This document shows, one piece after another, positions 46,976 to 57,483 of a DNA stretch of 64,000 bases. Within the stretch, counting starts at the first letter, position 1. Every line of letters starts with the position of its first letter. Below the pieces are notes generated by a model. The model was not told the origin of the DNA. It did not search any database and worked only from the letters and a program-made list of their open reading frames with translations. A program made the position numbers and the translations under genes. Source of the DNA: Rhizobium sp. BT03 (lineage in GTDB: Bacteria; Pseudomonadota; Alphaproteobacteria; Rhizobiales; Rhizobiaceae); assembly GCF_030053155.1 (NCBI RefSeq), contig NZ_CP125640.1:1116001-1180000 (forward strand), read 5' to 3'.

Positions 46976-47593
46976 ATGCCCATTACGATTTTCGACGGTA
47001 TTGTCATCGGCGTCGTGCTCTTCTCCGCCGTGCTGGCGATGGTCCGCGGCTTCTCGCGCGAGATTCTCTCGATCGCAAGCTGGGGCGGATCAGCGGCGGC
47101 TGCCTATTACCTCTATCCGTACCTGATGCCCTATGCGAAGAAATACACAGATGACGACCGCATCGCGATCGCCGGCTCGGCAGCGGTCGTCTTCCTGATC
47201 GCGCTCATCATCATCTCCTTCATCACCATGAAGATCGCAGATTTCATCATCGACAGCCGCGTCGGCGCGCTCGACCGCACGCTCGGTTTCCTATTCGGGG
47301 CGGCGCGCGGCATGCTGCTCATGGTCGTCGCCGTCGCCTTTTGGAACTGGCTGGTCGATGTCGACCACCGCCCGGCCTGGGTCAACGAAGCGAAATCGAA
47401 ACCCTTTTTGGATTCAATGGTCGTGAAGATGAGGTCGGTTCTGCCGGAGCAATTTGCCCAGATGATACAGGCAAGCTTCCGTGATAAGATGCAGTCGCCG
47501 GCACAGGGCGGCGAAGGCGCCACGCCGCCGAGCACCGATCAGGCTCCGGCGGAAGACGCGCCTGCAGGCGGCACACAGCAGCCGGCGAATTGA
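46976..47593 (+). CDS. cvpA: CvpA-family membrane protein
   Basis: 205 residues. Four hydrophobic helices lie in the first 130 residues (PITIFDGIVIGVVLFSAVLAM, RGFSREILSIASWGGSAAAAY, VVFLIALIIISFITMKIADF, LGFLFGAARGMLLMVVAVAF), with the conserved VRGFSREIL and DRTLGFLFG. The tail is Pro/Ala-rich and hydrophilic. In E. coli CvpA is needed for colicin V production and lies upstream of purF, as here; its actual envelope role is unsettled. Confidence 0.92.
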   Translation: MPITIFDGIVIGVVLFSAVLAMVRGFSREILSIASWGGSAAAAYYLYPYLMPYAKKYTDDDRIAIAGSAAVVFLIALIIISFITMKIADFIIDSRVGALDRTLGFLFGAARGMLLMVVAVAFWNWLVDVDHRPAWVNEAKSKPFLDSMVVKMRSVLPEQFAQMIQASFRDKMQSPAQGGEGATPPSTDQAPAEDAPAGGTQQPAN

Positions 47594-47743
47594 CACAGTG
47601 TTCAAGAGCTTGACCCGCCTTTCGGCAATTGCCATTTGAGCGGGATGTGAAATGAGGGGTCCGGCCGGGCATTCCAGCTCCGTCGGGCTTCAATTATTTC
47701 TGGAAATGCCGATCCATTCTTGTGAGAGCAGAGGCCCGCAGAA

Positions 47744-49234
47744 ATGAACCAGTCCCATTCCTTGCCCACCGACGATCCGCTCGACGGAGATACGCTGCAT
47801 GAAGAATGCGGGGTTTTCGGAATTCTGGGACATCCCGATGCCGCCACCCTGACGGCTCTCGGCCTGCATGCCCTGCAGCATCGCGGGCAGGAAGCGGCCG
47901 GCATCGTCTCCTTCGACGGCAAACGCTTCTATCAGGAGCGCCATATGGGCCTCGTCGGCGACCACTATACCAACCCGATGACGCTCGCCCGCCTGCCCGG
48001 CAGCATGTCGATCGGCCATACGCGCTACTCGACGACCGGCGAAGTGGCGATGCGCAACGTGCAGCCGCTCTTTGCCGAACTCGAGGAAGGCGGCATCGCC
48101 ATTGCTCATAACGGCAACTTCACCAACGGCCTGACGTTGCGCCGCCAGATCATCGCGACCGGCGCCATCTGTCAGTCGACCTCCGATACCGAGGTGGTCC
48201 TCCACCTCATCGCCCGCTCCCGCCATGCCTCCACATCCGACCGCTTCATCGATGCGATCCGCCAGATGGAGGGCGGCTATTCGATGCTCGCGATGACGCG
48301 CACCAAGCTGATTGCCGCGCGCGACCCGACCGGCATCCGCCCGCTCGTGATGGGCGAACTCGACGGCAAGCCGATCTTCTGCTCGGAAACCTGCGCGCTC
48401 GACATCATCGGCGCCAAGTTCATCCGCGATGTCGAAAACGGCGAAGTCGTCATCTGCGAAATCCAGCCCGACGGCTCGATCAGCATCGATGCCCGCAAGC
48501 CCGGCAAGCCGCAGCCGGAGCGCCTCTGCCTGTTCGAATATGTCTATTTCGCCCGGCCGGACTCGGTCGTCGGCGGCCGCAACGTCTACACGACGCGCAA
48601 GAACATGGGCATGAACCTCGCCAAGGAATCGCCCGTCGAGGCCGACGTGGTCGTGCCGGTACCGGATGGCGGCACGCCGGCGGCGCTCGGCTACGCGCAG
48701 GAAAGCGGCATTCCGTTCGAATACGGCATCATCCGCAACCACTATGTCGGCCGCACCTTCATCGAGCCGACCCAGCAGATCCGAGCCTTCGGCGTCAAGC
48801 TGAAGCATTCGGCCAACCGGGCGATGATCGAAGGCAAGCGTGTGGTGCTGGTCGATGATTCCATCGTGCGCGGCACGACCTCTCTCAAGATCGTGCAGAT
48901 GATCCGTGAGGCCGGCGCGCGCGAAGTCCATCTGCGCGTCGCCAGCCCGATGATCTTCTTCCCCGACTTCTACGGCATCGACACGCCCGATGCCGAAAAG
49001 CTCTTGGCCAACCAGTATGCCGATGTCGAAGCCATGGCCAAATATATTGGCGCGGATTCGCTTGCCTTCCTGTCGATCAACGGGCTTTACCGCGCCGTTG
49101 GCGGCGAGGACCGCAATCCGGCCCGCCCGCAATTCACCGACCATTACTTCACCGGTGACTATCCGACCCGCCTGCTCGACAAGAACGGCGAGTCGATGGG
49201 CAACAAGCTTTCGATGCTTGCCAGCAACGGCTGA
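47744..49234 (+). CDS. purF: amidophosphoribosyltransferase
   Basis: First committed step of purine synthesis: PRPP plus glutamine to phosphoribosylamine. 496 residues. A 21-residue propeptide precedes Cys22 in HEECGVFGI, the N-terminal nucleophile freed by autocleavage, as in Bacillus-type PurF. The glutaminase domain has IGHTRYSTTG and HNGNFTN; the transferase domain has the PRPP loop RVVLVDDSIVRGTTS (about 365-380). Four cysteines that bind the Fe-S cluster in Bacillus are only partly recognisable, so cluster presence is uncertain. Confidence 0.96.
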   Translation: MNQSHSLPTDDPLDGDTLHEECGVFGILGHPDAATLTALGLHALQHRGQEAAGIVSFDGKRFYQERHMGLVGDHYTNPMTLARLPGSMSIGHTRYSTTGEVAMRNVQPLFAELEEGGIAIAHNGNFTNGLTLRRQIIATGAICQSTSDTEVVLHLIARSRHASTSDRFIDAIRQMEGGYSMLAMTRTKLIAARDPTGIRPLVMGELDGKPIFCSETCALDIIGAKFIRDVENGEVVICEIQPDGSISIDARKPGKPQPERLCLFEYVYFARPDSVVGGRNVYTTRKNMGMNLAKESPVEADVVVPVPDGGTPAALGYAQESGIPFEYGIIRNHYVGRTFIEPTQQIRAFGVKLKHSANRAMIEGKRVVLVDDSIVRGTTSLKIVQMIREAGAREVHLRVASPMIFFPDFYGIDTPDAEKLLANQYADVEAMAKYIGADSLAFLSINGLYRAVGGEDRNPARPQFTDHYFTGDYPTRLLDKNGESMGNKLSMLASNG

Positions 49235-49260
49235 GCCGCCGCGGCTTCCACCTTCCTTCC

Positions 49261-49280
49261 GAGGGGCTGTTGCGCCCCTC
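49261..49280 (+). terminator. hairpin after purF
   Basis: GAGGGGC (49261-49267) pairs with GCCCCTC (49274-49280) over a 6-base loop, 26 bp after the purF stop. No proper T-run follows, so termination may be incomplete. Confidence 0.55.
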
Positions 49281-49311
49281 GCCTTCGCAAGCAAATCCGG
49301 AACCGGGGCAG

Positions 49312-50052
49312 ATGAACATCAATCTTGAGGGCAAGATCGCGCTCGTTACCGGCGCATCGCGCGGCATCGGCTATTTCACGGCGCTGGAACTCGCCAAAGC
49401 CGGCGCCCATGTCATCGCCTGCGCCCGCACGGTCGGCGGGCTCGAGGATCTGGACGACGCGATCACGGCCGTCGGCGGCACGGCGACGCTGGTGCCCTTC
49501 GACCTTGCCGACATGAACGCGATCGACGCGCTCGGCGGCTCGATCTTCGAACGCTGGGGGAAACTCGACATCCTCGTCGCCAATGCCGGCGTGCTCGGCG
49601 TCATTTCGCCGATCGGCCACATCGAGGCGAAGGTCTTCGAAAAGGTGATGACCATCAACGTCACCGCGACATGGCGGCTGATCCGCTCGGTCGACCCGCT
49701 GCTCGCCCGCTCGGATGCCGGCCGCGCCGTCATCCTGTCATCGGGCGCGGCCCACAAATGCCGGCCCTTCTGGGGCGCCTATTCCGCGTCCAAGGCTGCT
49801 GTCGAGGCGCTGGCCCGGACCTGGGCCGGCGAGAGCCAATCGACACCGCTGCGCATCACCAGCGTCGATCCGGGCGCGACCCGCACCGCAATGCGGGCGC
49901 AGGCCGTGCCGGGCGAAGATCCGCAGACGCTGCCGCATCCTTCCGAGGTCGCCAAGGCGATCCTGCCGCTCGTCGGTCCCGGCGTGACCGAGACGGGCAA
50001 GCTGTTCATCGTGCGGGACAATAAGCTCGTCGATTACCGGCTGCCGGAGTAA
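49312..50052 (+). CDS. short-chain dehydrogenase/reductase
   Basis: 246 residues from ATG 49312, preceded by GGGGCAG. The cofactor motif is TGASRGIGYFTA, then NAGVLGV, the active-site Ser in VILSSGAAHK and Tyr-x3-Lys in YSASKAAVEALAR (about 159-163). The substrate is unknown; the family ranges from sugar alcohols to acyl chains, and the neighbour purF gives no clue. It may be cotranscribed with purF if the intervening hairpin leaks. Confidence 0.88.
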   Translation: MNINLEGKIALVTGASRGIGYFTALELAKAGAHVIACARTVGGLEDLDDAITAVGGTATLVPFDLADMNAIDALGGSIFERWGKLDILVANAGVLGVISPIGHIEAKVFEKVMTINVTATWRLIRSVDPLLARSDAGRAVILSSGAAHKCRPFWGAYSASKAAVEALARTWAGESQSTPLRITSVDPGATRTAMRAQAVPGEDPQTLPHPSEVAKAILPLVGPGVTETGKLFIVRDNKLVDYRLPE

Positions 50053-50061
50053 GCCAGAAGA

Positions 50062-50811
50062 TCACTTGGCTGCAACGGCGGGGAACAGATGTGCGAAGCC
50101 TGTCTCCGACGGGCAAAACGCATTGAGGTCCACCGCCCCCTGAATGCCGTCGACAGCGCCGTTGTCGGCAAATTGCCAGATCGACCAGCGACCGCAGCCT
50201 TCCTGCGCCGGCTCCTGGAATACGCTCCGCAGCCAGAGGTAATGGTCGGGGAAGCGGGCTTCATTGCCTTTCAGATATTGATCGTAGAATTCCCGGGTGA
50301 CGTAAAAGATCGGCTTTTCCGGAAAGGCGCCCTTGAGCTCGGTGAAGAAGGCGTTCACCTCGGTCGCCATTTCCTCGACCGTCGGGACCTTGCTGCAATT
50401 GCCGAAGAACTCCAGATCGACAGTGATGGGCAGAGTTCCCGGCTGCTGGGGCACGGTCGCCAGGACATTCTGCGCCTGATCCCTGCCCGGGCGGCAGAAG
50501 GTGAAGAAATGATAAGCGCCCCTGACCACTCCGGCATCGCCGGCGCGCTGCCAGTTGTCGGCGAACCTGGAATCCTTATGGTCACCGCCTTCGGTTGCCT
50601 TGATGATCGCGAAGCGGACGTTCGGCTGCGAAGCCACCGTCTTCCAATCGATATCACCCTGGTGATGGCTGACATCGATGCCCTGGATCGGATAGCGGCT
50701 TAAGGATGGATTGTTGAAGCGAAACATGCCGAAATCGTACGCCAGATATGCAGCCAATGCGACTGCCAGAATTGCAGTCGCCGCAATCGTCCCCCGAACC
50801 AAGCTTCTCAC
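50062..50811 (-). CDS. membrane-anchored GH25 lysozyme-like hydrolase
   Basis: 249 residues from GTG 50811, which has GGGGGA nine bases upstream; the frame is open to 50919, but those residues look non-coding. One N-terminal membrane helix (about 8-28, TIAATAILAVALAAYLAYDF) anchors a periplasmic GH25 domain with GIDVSHHQGDIDW, the KATEGG motif and the catalytic VDLEFFGNC (about 125), and the terminal WSIWQFADNG. GH25 enzymes cut the glycan of peptidoglycan. They are common in phages, but no phage gene lies nearby, so a cellular wall-remodelling role is likelier. Confidence 0.88.
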   Translation of the reverse strand: MRSLVRGTIAATAILAVALAAYLAYDFGMFRFNNPSLSRYPIQGIDVSHHQGDIDWKTVASQPNVRFAIIKATEGGDHKDSRFADNWQRAGDAGVVRGAYHFFTFCRPGRDQAQNVLATVPQQPGTLPITVDLEFFGNCSKVPTVEEMATEVNAFFTELKGAFPEKPIFYVTREFYDQYLKGNEARFPDHYLWLRSVFQEPAQEGCGRWSIWQFADNGAVDGIQGAVDLNAFCPSETGFAHLFPAVAAK

Positions 50812-51098
50812 GCATTTCCCCCTGTTTTCAATCGCTTCCCAACTCCCTATAAACGATTTGTGCCGCGAAAATGGCGGACGAGCCGTGCCGCCGGATCGTT
50901 CGTCGCCCCTCTTGACCAAACGTCATTCCCACGCCATAAAACGCGGCATGAAAACGGTTATCTGCATTATCTGCGGAAAGATTATTCGCTAGCGCAAGCG
51001 CTGGCCCGGCCGTTTTCGTCTCCCAAATAGTCAAGATGCGAAACGCCCCGGCCCGCCGGTTGCGATATTTTTTCTGATTGTGCTTATGGGAGAGTGGA

Positions 51099-52490
51099 AT
51101 GGGCGGCATGCCGGAACTGAAGCTTTACAACACGCTGACGCGGGAGAAATCGGTCTTTGCGCCGATCGATCCCAACAATGTCCGCATGTATGTCTGCGGC
51201 CCGACCGTCTATGACTTCGCTCATATCGGCAATGCCCGGCCGGTCATCGTCTTCGACGTGCTGTTCCGGCTGTTGCGTCATGTCTATGGCGAAGATCACG
51301 TCACTTATGCCCGCAACATCACCGACGTCGACGACAAGATCAATGCGCGGGCGCTGAGAGATCATCCGGGCCTGCCGCTCAACGACGCGATCCGCGCCGT
51401 CACCGAAAAGACCGAGACGCAGTTTCACGCCGATGTCGCCGAGCTCGGCTGCCTGGAGCCGACCGTCGAGCCGCGGGCGACCGACAATATCGTTGAGATG
51501 ACCGAGATCATCGAGAAGCTGATCGGCAACGGCCATGCCTATGTCGCAGCCGGCGAAGTGCTGTTCGACACCAAATCCATGGCGGATTACGGCCAGCTTT
51601 CGAAGCGGCCGCTCGATGAGCAGCAGGCCGGCGCCCGCGTCGCCGTCGATGCACACAAGAAGAACCCCGGCGATTTCGTGCTGTGGAAACTGTCGAGCCA
51701 CAACGAACCCGGCTGGGAGAGCCCCTGGGGCCGCGGCCGGCCGGGCTGGCATATCGAATGCTCGGCGATGAGCCGGCGTTATCTCGGCGATATCTTCGAC
51801 ATTCATGGCGGCGGGCTGGACCTGATCTTCCCGCATCATGAAAACGAGATCGCCCAGTCGCGCTGCGCCCACGGCACCGAGGTGATGGCGAATGTCTGGA
51901 TGCATAACGGCTTCGTGCAGGTCGAAGGCCGCAAGATGTCGAAATCCGAAGGCAATTTCGTCACCATCCACGAGTTGCTGCACACGGAAATCTTCGGCGG
52001 CCGCAAATGGCCGGGCCAGGTGCTGCGCCTTGCCATGCTGATGACGCATTACCGCGAGCCGATCGATTTCTCAATCAAGCGACTGGAAGAGGCCGAACGT
52101 CTGCTCGCCAAATGGCCGGCGGCCGAAGCCGGCGATTCGGCGCCCGATGAAACCGTGCTGAACGCGCTTTCCGACGACCTCAATACGGTCGCGGCGGTGC
52201 AGGCATTGCATGCGCTGGCGCAGGCTGCCCATGCGGATCCCACAGCCCGTGCTGTCTTTGCCGCAACGGCCGACCTTCTGGGCCTGTTGCCGAAAAAGAT
52301 GGAGATCGACGAAGCCGTCGCATCGGCGGTCGATGCGCTGGTCGCAATGCGTCTCGAGATGCTGAAGGCAAAGAACTTCACTGAGGCCGACAAGATCCGC
52401 GACGAGCTGACGGCGAAGGGCATCCAGTTGAAGGACGGCAAGGATCCGGTGACGGGGGATCGCGTGACGACGTGGGAGGCCAAGAGATGA
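51099..52490 (+). CDS. cysS: cysteinyl-tRNA synthetase
   Basis: Class I synthetase that charges tRNA-Cys. 463 residues from ATG 51099 with GGGAGAG upstream. The zinc-site cysteine and HIGH-type motif are in [19 protein letters not shown], the class motif KMSKSEGNF lies near residue 278, and the other zinc ligands are in WHIECSAMS and HHENEIAQS. The stop overlaps the first of three GFA-domain genes (ATGA), so the aminoacylation gene heads a five-gene overlapping cluster. Confidence 0.96.
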   Translation: MGGMPELKLYNTLTREKSVFAPIDPNNVRMYVCGPTVYDFAHIGNARPVIVFDVLFRLLRHVYGEDHVTYARNITDVDDKINARALRDHPGLPLNDAIRAVTEKTETQFHADVAELGCLEPTVEPRATDNIVEMTEIIEKLIGNGHAYVAAGEVLFDTKSMADYGQLSKRPLDEQQAGARVAVDAHKKNPGDFVLWKLSSHNEPGWESPWGRGRPGWHIECSAMSRRYLGDIFDIHGGGLDLIFPHHENEIAQSRCAHGTEVMANVWMHNGFVQVEGRKMSKSEGNFVTIHELLHTEIFGGRKWPGQVLRLAMLMTHYREPIDFSIKRLEEAERLLAKWPAAEAGDSAPDETVLNALSDDLNTVAAVQALHALAQAAHADPTARAVFAATADLLGLLPKKMEIDEAVASAVDALVAMRLEMLKAKNFTEADKIRDELTAKGIQLKDGKDPVTGDRVTTWEAKR

Positions 52491-52963
52491 CGACCTATAC
52501 CGGCGGCTGCCAGTGCGGAGCGATCCGTTTCCGCGTCAGCGGCGATCTCAAGGATTCGTCGATCTGTCATTGCCGCATGTGCCAGAAGGCGTTCGGGGCC
52601 TATTATGCGCCGCTGGTCTCGGTGCGCGGCGCCGATTTCACGTGGACGCGCGGAGAGCGGAAAAAGTTCCGCTCTTCCAATTTCGTCGAGCGCGGCTTCT
52701 GCGGCGATTGCGGCACGCCGCTCTCCTACGAGGCGCCTGACGGGGTTGCGATTGCCGCAGGCGCCTTCGACGATCCCGCGGCGCTTCCGCCGGTGGTGCA
52801 ATTCGGCATCGAGGGCAAGATCGGCTTCGTCGATCACCTGCACGAATTGCCGGGGCACCGGACGGAGGAGGATGCGCAATCCGCCCCCTTCGTGCTCGAA
52901 CTCGTCTCCTACCAGCATCCCGATCATGAGACACAGGCATGGCCAGCCAAGGAGCCGAGATGA
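52487..52963 (+). CDS. GFA-domain zinc protein, copy 1
   Basis: 158 residues, GFA (glutathione-dependent formaldehyde-activating enzyme) fold. Zinc ligands are all present: CQCG (8-11), CHCRMC (about 29-34) and CGDCGTP (about 79-85). A C-terminal [12 protein letters not shown] motif is shared by all three copies here. The founding member Gfa was reported to join glutathione and formaldehyde, but most homologues, including short ones like this, have no proven reaction. The ATG overlaps the cysS stop and its own stop overlaps copy 2, so translation is coupled. Confidence 0.88.
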   Translation: MTTYTGGCQCGAIRFRVSGDLKDSSICHCRMCQKAFGAYYAPLVSVRGADFTWTRGERKKFRSSNFVERGFCGDCGTPLSYEAPDGVAIAAGAFDDPAALPPVVQFGIEGKIGFVDHLHELPGHRTEEDAQSAPFVLELVSYQHPDHETQAWPAKEPR

Positions 52964-53444
52964 CAGCGCAGACGAACACAAGCGGCGGGTGCCAGTGCGG
53001 GGCGGTGCATTATCGCGCCGAAGGCGAACTCGGTTATCCCCATCTTTGCCATTGCCGCATGTGCCAGAAGGCGGCCGGCAATTATTTCATGCCGCTTGGC
53101 GGCGCGATGCACAGCAATTTCACCCTGACGCGCGGCGCGCCGAAATGGTTCCAGTCCTCGGATCTGGTGCGACGCGGTTTCTGCGGCGATTGCGGCACGC
53201 CACTGTTCTATGACATTCCGGGGACGGATTTCATCAACATCACGCTCGGCTCGCTTGACGATCCCGACGCGGTCAAGCCGGTGATGCAATCGAACACCGG
53301 CCGCAGGATGTCCTGGTTTCACGCGCTCCCCAGCCTGCCGGTGGAACCGGAGCCGGAAACGCCCGACCGCGAGGACGCGATTGCGGCAAGCAACCATCAG
53401 CATCCCGACCACGACACGAAAAACTGGCCCCCTGGAGAAAGCTC

Positions 53445-53448
<4 letters not shown>
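52960..53448 (+). CDS. GFA-domain zinc protein, copy 2
   Basis: 162 residues from ATG 52960 (overlapping the stop of copy 1). Zinc motifs CQCG, CHCRMC and CGDCGTP are intact, and the C terminus has NHQHPDHDTKNWP. It shares perhaps a third to a half of its residues with copies 1 and 3; around the metal sites the three are nearly identical. The middle part (MPLGGAMHSNFTLTRGAPKWFQSS) differs most, so substrate pockets may have diverged after duplication. The exact function is unknown. Confidence 0.88.
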
Positions 53449-54880
<1,432 letters not shown>

Positions 54881-54899
54881 CTGTCCTGGCTAAGGCCGC

Positions 54900-55020
54900 C
54901 CCTCACCCTAGCCCTCTCCCCGCGCGCGGGGAGAGGGAACGTGCTCTGCGATACGGCGCGGCATCTCCCTTCTCCCCGTCAGAACGGCGAGAAAGTGGCG
55001 GCAGCCGGATGAGGGGCAGC
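54900..55020. repeat. second RIME-like element
   Basis: A perfect 26-bp palindrome (54912-54937, arms CCCTCTCCCCGCG and CGCGGGGAGAGGG), followed by a weaker hairpin around TTCTCCCCGTCAGAACGGC and ending GCCGGATGAGGGGC. The layout matches the element between moaD and moaE. It sits between pip and cimA and probably separates their transcripts. Confidence 0.8.
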
Positions 55021-55061
55021 ATCCGCATTCCAACAACACCCGCCTGCCGGGAGGAAACGAC

Positions 55062-56675
55062 ATGAAAGAACGCATCTACCTCTTCGACACGACGCTCCGG
55101 GACGGGCAGCAGACGCCCGGCATCGATTTCTCGGTCGAGGATAAGATTGCGATCGCCGCGCTGCTGGACGAGTTCGGCATCGATTACGTCGAGGGCGGAT
55201 ATCCCGGCGCCAATCCGACCGATACGGCCTTTTTCAGCGAGAAGCGAACCAGCCAGGCCCGCTTCGTCGCCTTCGGCATGACGAAGCGGGCGGGCGTTTC
55301 GGTTTCCAACGATCCCGGCATTGCCGGGCTGCTGCAGGCGAAATCCGACGCCATCTGTTTCGTCGCCAAGAGCTGGGATTATCATGTCGCCGTAGCACTC
55401 GGCTGCACCAACGAGGAAAACCTCGAAAGCATCGCCGAAAGCGTCAAGGCGGCGGTCGGCGTCGGCAAGGAGGCGATCGTCGATTGCGAGCATTTCTTCG
55501 ATGGCTTCAAGGCCAATCCGGCCTATGCGCTTGCCTGCGCCAAGACCGCCTATGAAAGCGGCGCCCGCTGGGTCGCGCTCTGCGACACCAATGGCGGCAC
55601 GCAGCCGCCGGAGGTCCGCGCCATCGTCGAGGCGGTGATCGCCTCAGGCGTTCCTGGCCGCTGTCTCGGCATCCATGCCCATAACGACACCGGCCAGGCG
55701 GTCGCCAATTCGCTGGCTGCCGTCGAAGCCGGCGTTCGGCAGATCCAGGGCACGCTGAACGGCATCGGCGAGCGCTGCGGCAATGCCAATCTGGTGACGC
55801 TGATCCCGACCTTGGCGCTGAAGAGCGCCTATAACACACGGTTCGAAACGGCGATCGACGAGGAGCGGCTGCTCAACCTCACCCGGCTCTCGCATGCCTT
55901 CGACGAGCTGCTCAACCGTTCGCCCGATCACCAGATGCCCTATGTCGGCGCTTCCGCCTTCGCCACCAAGGCCGGCATCCATGCATCGGCGCTGCTCAAG
56001 GATCCGCGGACCTATGAACATGTGCCGCCTGAGAGCGTCGGCAATTTCCGCAAGGTCATGGTCTCGGACCAGGGCGGCAAGGCGAATTTCATCAATGCGC
56101 TGAAGCGCCGCGGCATTACCGTCGCCAAGGACGATCCGAAGCTCGATCTGCTGATCTCGATCGTCAAGGAGCGTGAATCCATCGGTTATGCCTATGAGGG
56201 CGCGGATGCGAGCTTCGAGCTGCTCGCGCATCGCACGCTCGGCACGATCCCTGAGTTCTTCACCATCGAAGGCTTCCGGGTGATGATCGAGCGCCGCTTC
56301 GACAGTCTTGGCCGCGTGAAGATCGTCTCGGAAGCGGTGGTCAAGATCACCATCGACGGCCAGACGCTGATGTCGGTTGCCGATGCCGAGGGCCCGGTCA
56401 ACGCGCTCGATCTGGCGCTGCGCAAGGATTTCGGCAAATACCAGCACGAGATCGACGATCTGGTGCTCGCCGATTTCAAGGTGCGTATCCTCAATGGCGG
56501 CACGGCGGCGATCACCCGGGTGCTGATCGAATCCACCGACAGCGACGGCGTGCGCTGGTGGACGGTCGGCGTTTCGGAGAACATCATCGACGCCTCGTTC
56601 CAGGCGCTGATGGATTCCGTCATCTACAAGCTGATGAAGAACCGGCAACTGGCCGGCAAGATCGCGGCGGAATAA
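55062..56675 (+). CDS. cimA: (R)-citramalate synthase
   Basis: Condenses pyruvate and acetyl-CoA to citramalate, the threonine-independent entry to isoleucine synthesis. 537 residues. The HMGL-like catalytic domain starts LFDTTLRDGQQTPGIDFS, with metal ligands in GIHAHNDTGQAVANSLAAVE and a GTLNGIGERCGNANL segment. A long C-terminal LeuA-type regulatory domain (about 420-530) suggests isoleucine feedback. Length and the DTTLRDG-type opening favour CimA over 2-isopropylmalate or homocitrate synthase. It has a good AGGAAACGAC site before ATG 55062. Confidence 0.92.
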   Translation: MKERIYLFDTTLRDGQQTPGIDFSVEDKIAIAALLDEFGIDYVEGGYPGANPTDTAFFSEKRTSQARFVAFGMTKRAGVSVSNDPGIAGLLQAKSDAICFVAKSWDYHVAVALGCTNEENLESIAESVKAAVGVGKEAIVDCEHFFDGFKANPAYALACAKTAYESGARWVALCDTNGGTQPPEVRAIVEAVIASGVPGRCLGIHAHNDTGQAVANSLAAVEAGVRQIQGTLNGIGERCGNANLVTLIPTLALKSAYNTRFETAIDEERLLNLTRLSHAFDELLNRSPDHQMPYVGASAFATKAGIHASALLKDPRTYEHVPPESVGNFRKVMVSDQGGKANFINALKRRGITVAKDDPKLDLLISIVKERESIGYAYEGADASFELLAHRTLGTIPEFFTIEGFRVMIERRFDSLGRVKIVSEAVVKITIDGQTLMSVADAEGPVNALDLALRKDFGKYQHEIDDLVLADFKVRILNGGTAAITRVLIESTDSDGVRWWTVGVSENIIDASFQALMDSVIYKLMKNRQLAGKIAAE

Positions 56676-56693
56676 TCTGTTCCGCCGGTTCGG

Positions 56694-57173
56694 CTAACCG
56701 CGGGCAAACGCCGCCAGCGTCTCGCCCGTCATCCGATAGCGGATCCATTCCTTCTTCGGCTCCGCGCCAATCGCCTCGTAGACACGGATCGAGGGTTCGT
56801 TCCAGTCGAGCACGCTCCATTCGAAGCGGCCGCAACCCTTCTCCAGCGCGATCTGCGCCAGGCGCCGCAAAAGCGCCTTGCCGGCGCCCGAACCGCGCGC
56901 GTCCGGTGTTACGTAGAGATCTTCCAGATAAAGGCCGTTCTTCGCTTGCCAGGTCGAATAGCTGAAGAAATAAACCGCCATGCCGATGGCTTGACCCTCG
57001 CGTTCGCAGATCAGCGCATGCGTGACTGAACCGTCGCCGAAGATCGCCGCACGCGTGCTCTCCTCGGTCGCTTCGACCTCGTGGATCGCCTTTTCATAAT
57101 CGGCCAATTCGCGGACAAATCGCAGGATCGTTGCCGCGTCTGAAGGCGTTGCCGGGCGTACGGTAAGGGTCAT
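56694..57173 (-). CDS. GNAT-family N-acetyltransferase
   Basis: 159 residues. The acetyl-CoA loop is TPDARGSGAGKALLRRLA (about 93-110; Arg-x2-Gly-x-Gly form), preceded by the strand ICEREGQAIGMAVYFFSYS and NGLYLEDLYV, and followed by FEWSVLDWNEPSIRVYEAIGA. The overall pattern resembles diamine (spermidine/spermine-like) acetyltransferases of bacteria and eukaryotes, so a polyamine or thialysine substrate is possible. It is convergent with cimA, 18 bp apart. Confidence 0.85.
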   Translation of the reverse strand: MTLTVRPATPSDAATILRFVRELADYEKAIHEVEATEESTRAAIFGDGSVTHALICEREGQAIGMAVYFFSYSTWQAKNGLYLEDLYVTPDARGSGAGKALLRRLAQIALEKGCGRFEWSVLDWNEPSIRVYEAIGAEPKKEWIRYRMTGETLAAFARG

Positions 57174-57483
57174 GTGAGAGGCTCCTGATCTGGCGCTTGG
57201 CGTTCCAGATGAAAGAACCTGCCGGACCTGTCAACTGAATGCGCAGATCATCAGCGGGTTTGCGAGCTTGTTCCCTCGATTGGTCCGCCTGTCGCCTGCC
57301 CGCGGCAGTCTGGAACAGGATACGGATTTTTGGAGGCCGATACCAGCCTTTGCCGCTATCATGCGTTCATTCTTCCCCATCCGCTTCAAATCCTCTCAGC
57401 GTTCATTCAACGAAATGAATTGGCCTATTCACGGCGCTTAAGCTAGGCCGGATCAGAAGAAGAACAAAGATGGAAACACCCCG
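57174..57483. other. divergent promoter region, GNAT / rarD
   Basis: 310 bp without a credible gene. A nine-base direct repeat GCGTTCATT occurs at 57363-57371 and 57399-57407, and the second copy is part of an inverted repeat TTCATT-N6-AATGAA (57402-57419). These could be binding sites for a regulator of rarD. No clear -35/-10 pair was assigned. Confidence 0.4.

Noticed and set aside
47690..49294. 534-codon minus-strand frame across purF
   Set aside because: Antisense shadow of purF, which has every catalytic motif in place.
50062..50811. GH25 lysozyme as a prophage remnant
   Set aside because: No holin, tail, integrase or attachment site nearby; the N-terminal anchor and ordinary base composition fit a cellular enzyme.
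50948..50992. 14-codon frame (starting MKTVICIICGK) between the GH25 and cysS genes
   Set aside because: It has a zinc-knuckle-like CxxCGK look, but no ribosome-binding site and too little sequence to judge; likely chance.
51060..51101. Alternative cysS start GTG at 51078
   Set aside because: ATG 51099 has a proper GGGAGAG site and matches the family N terminus; the extra seven residues are not conserved in type.
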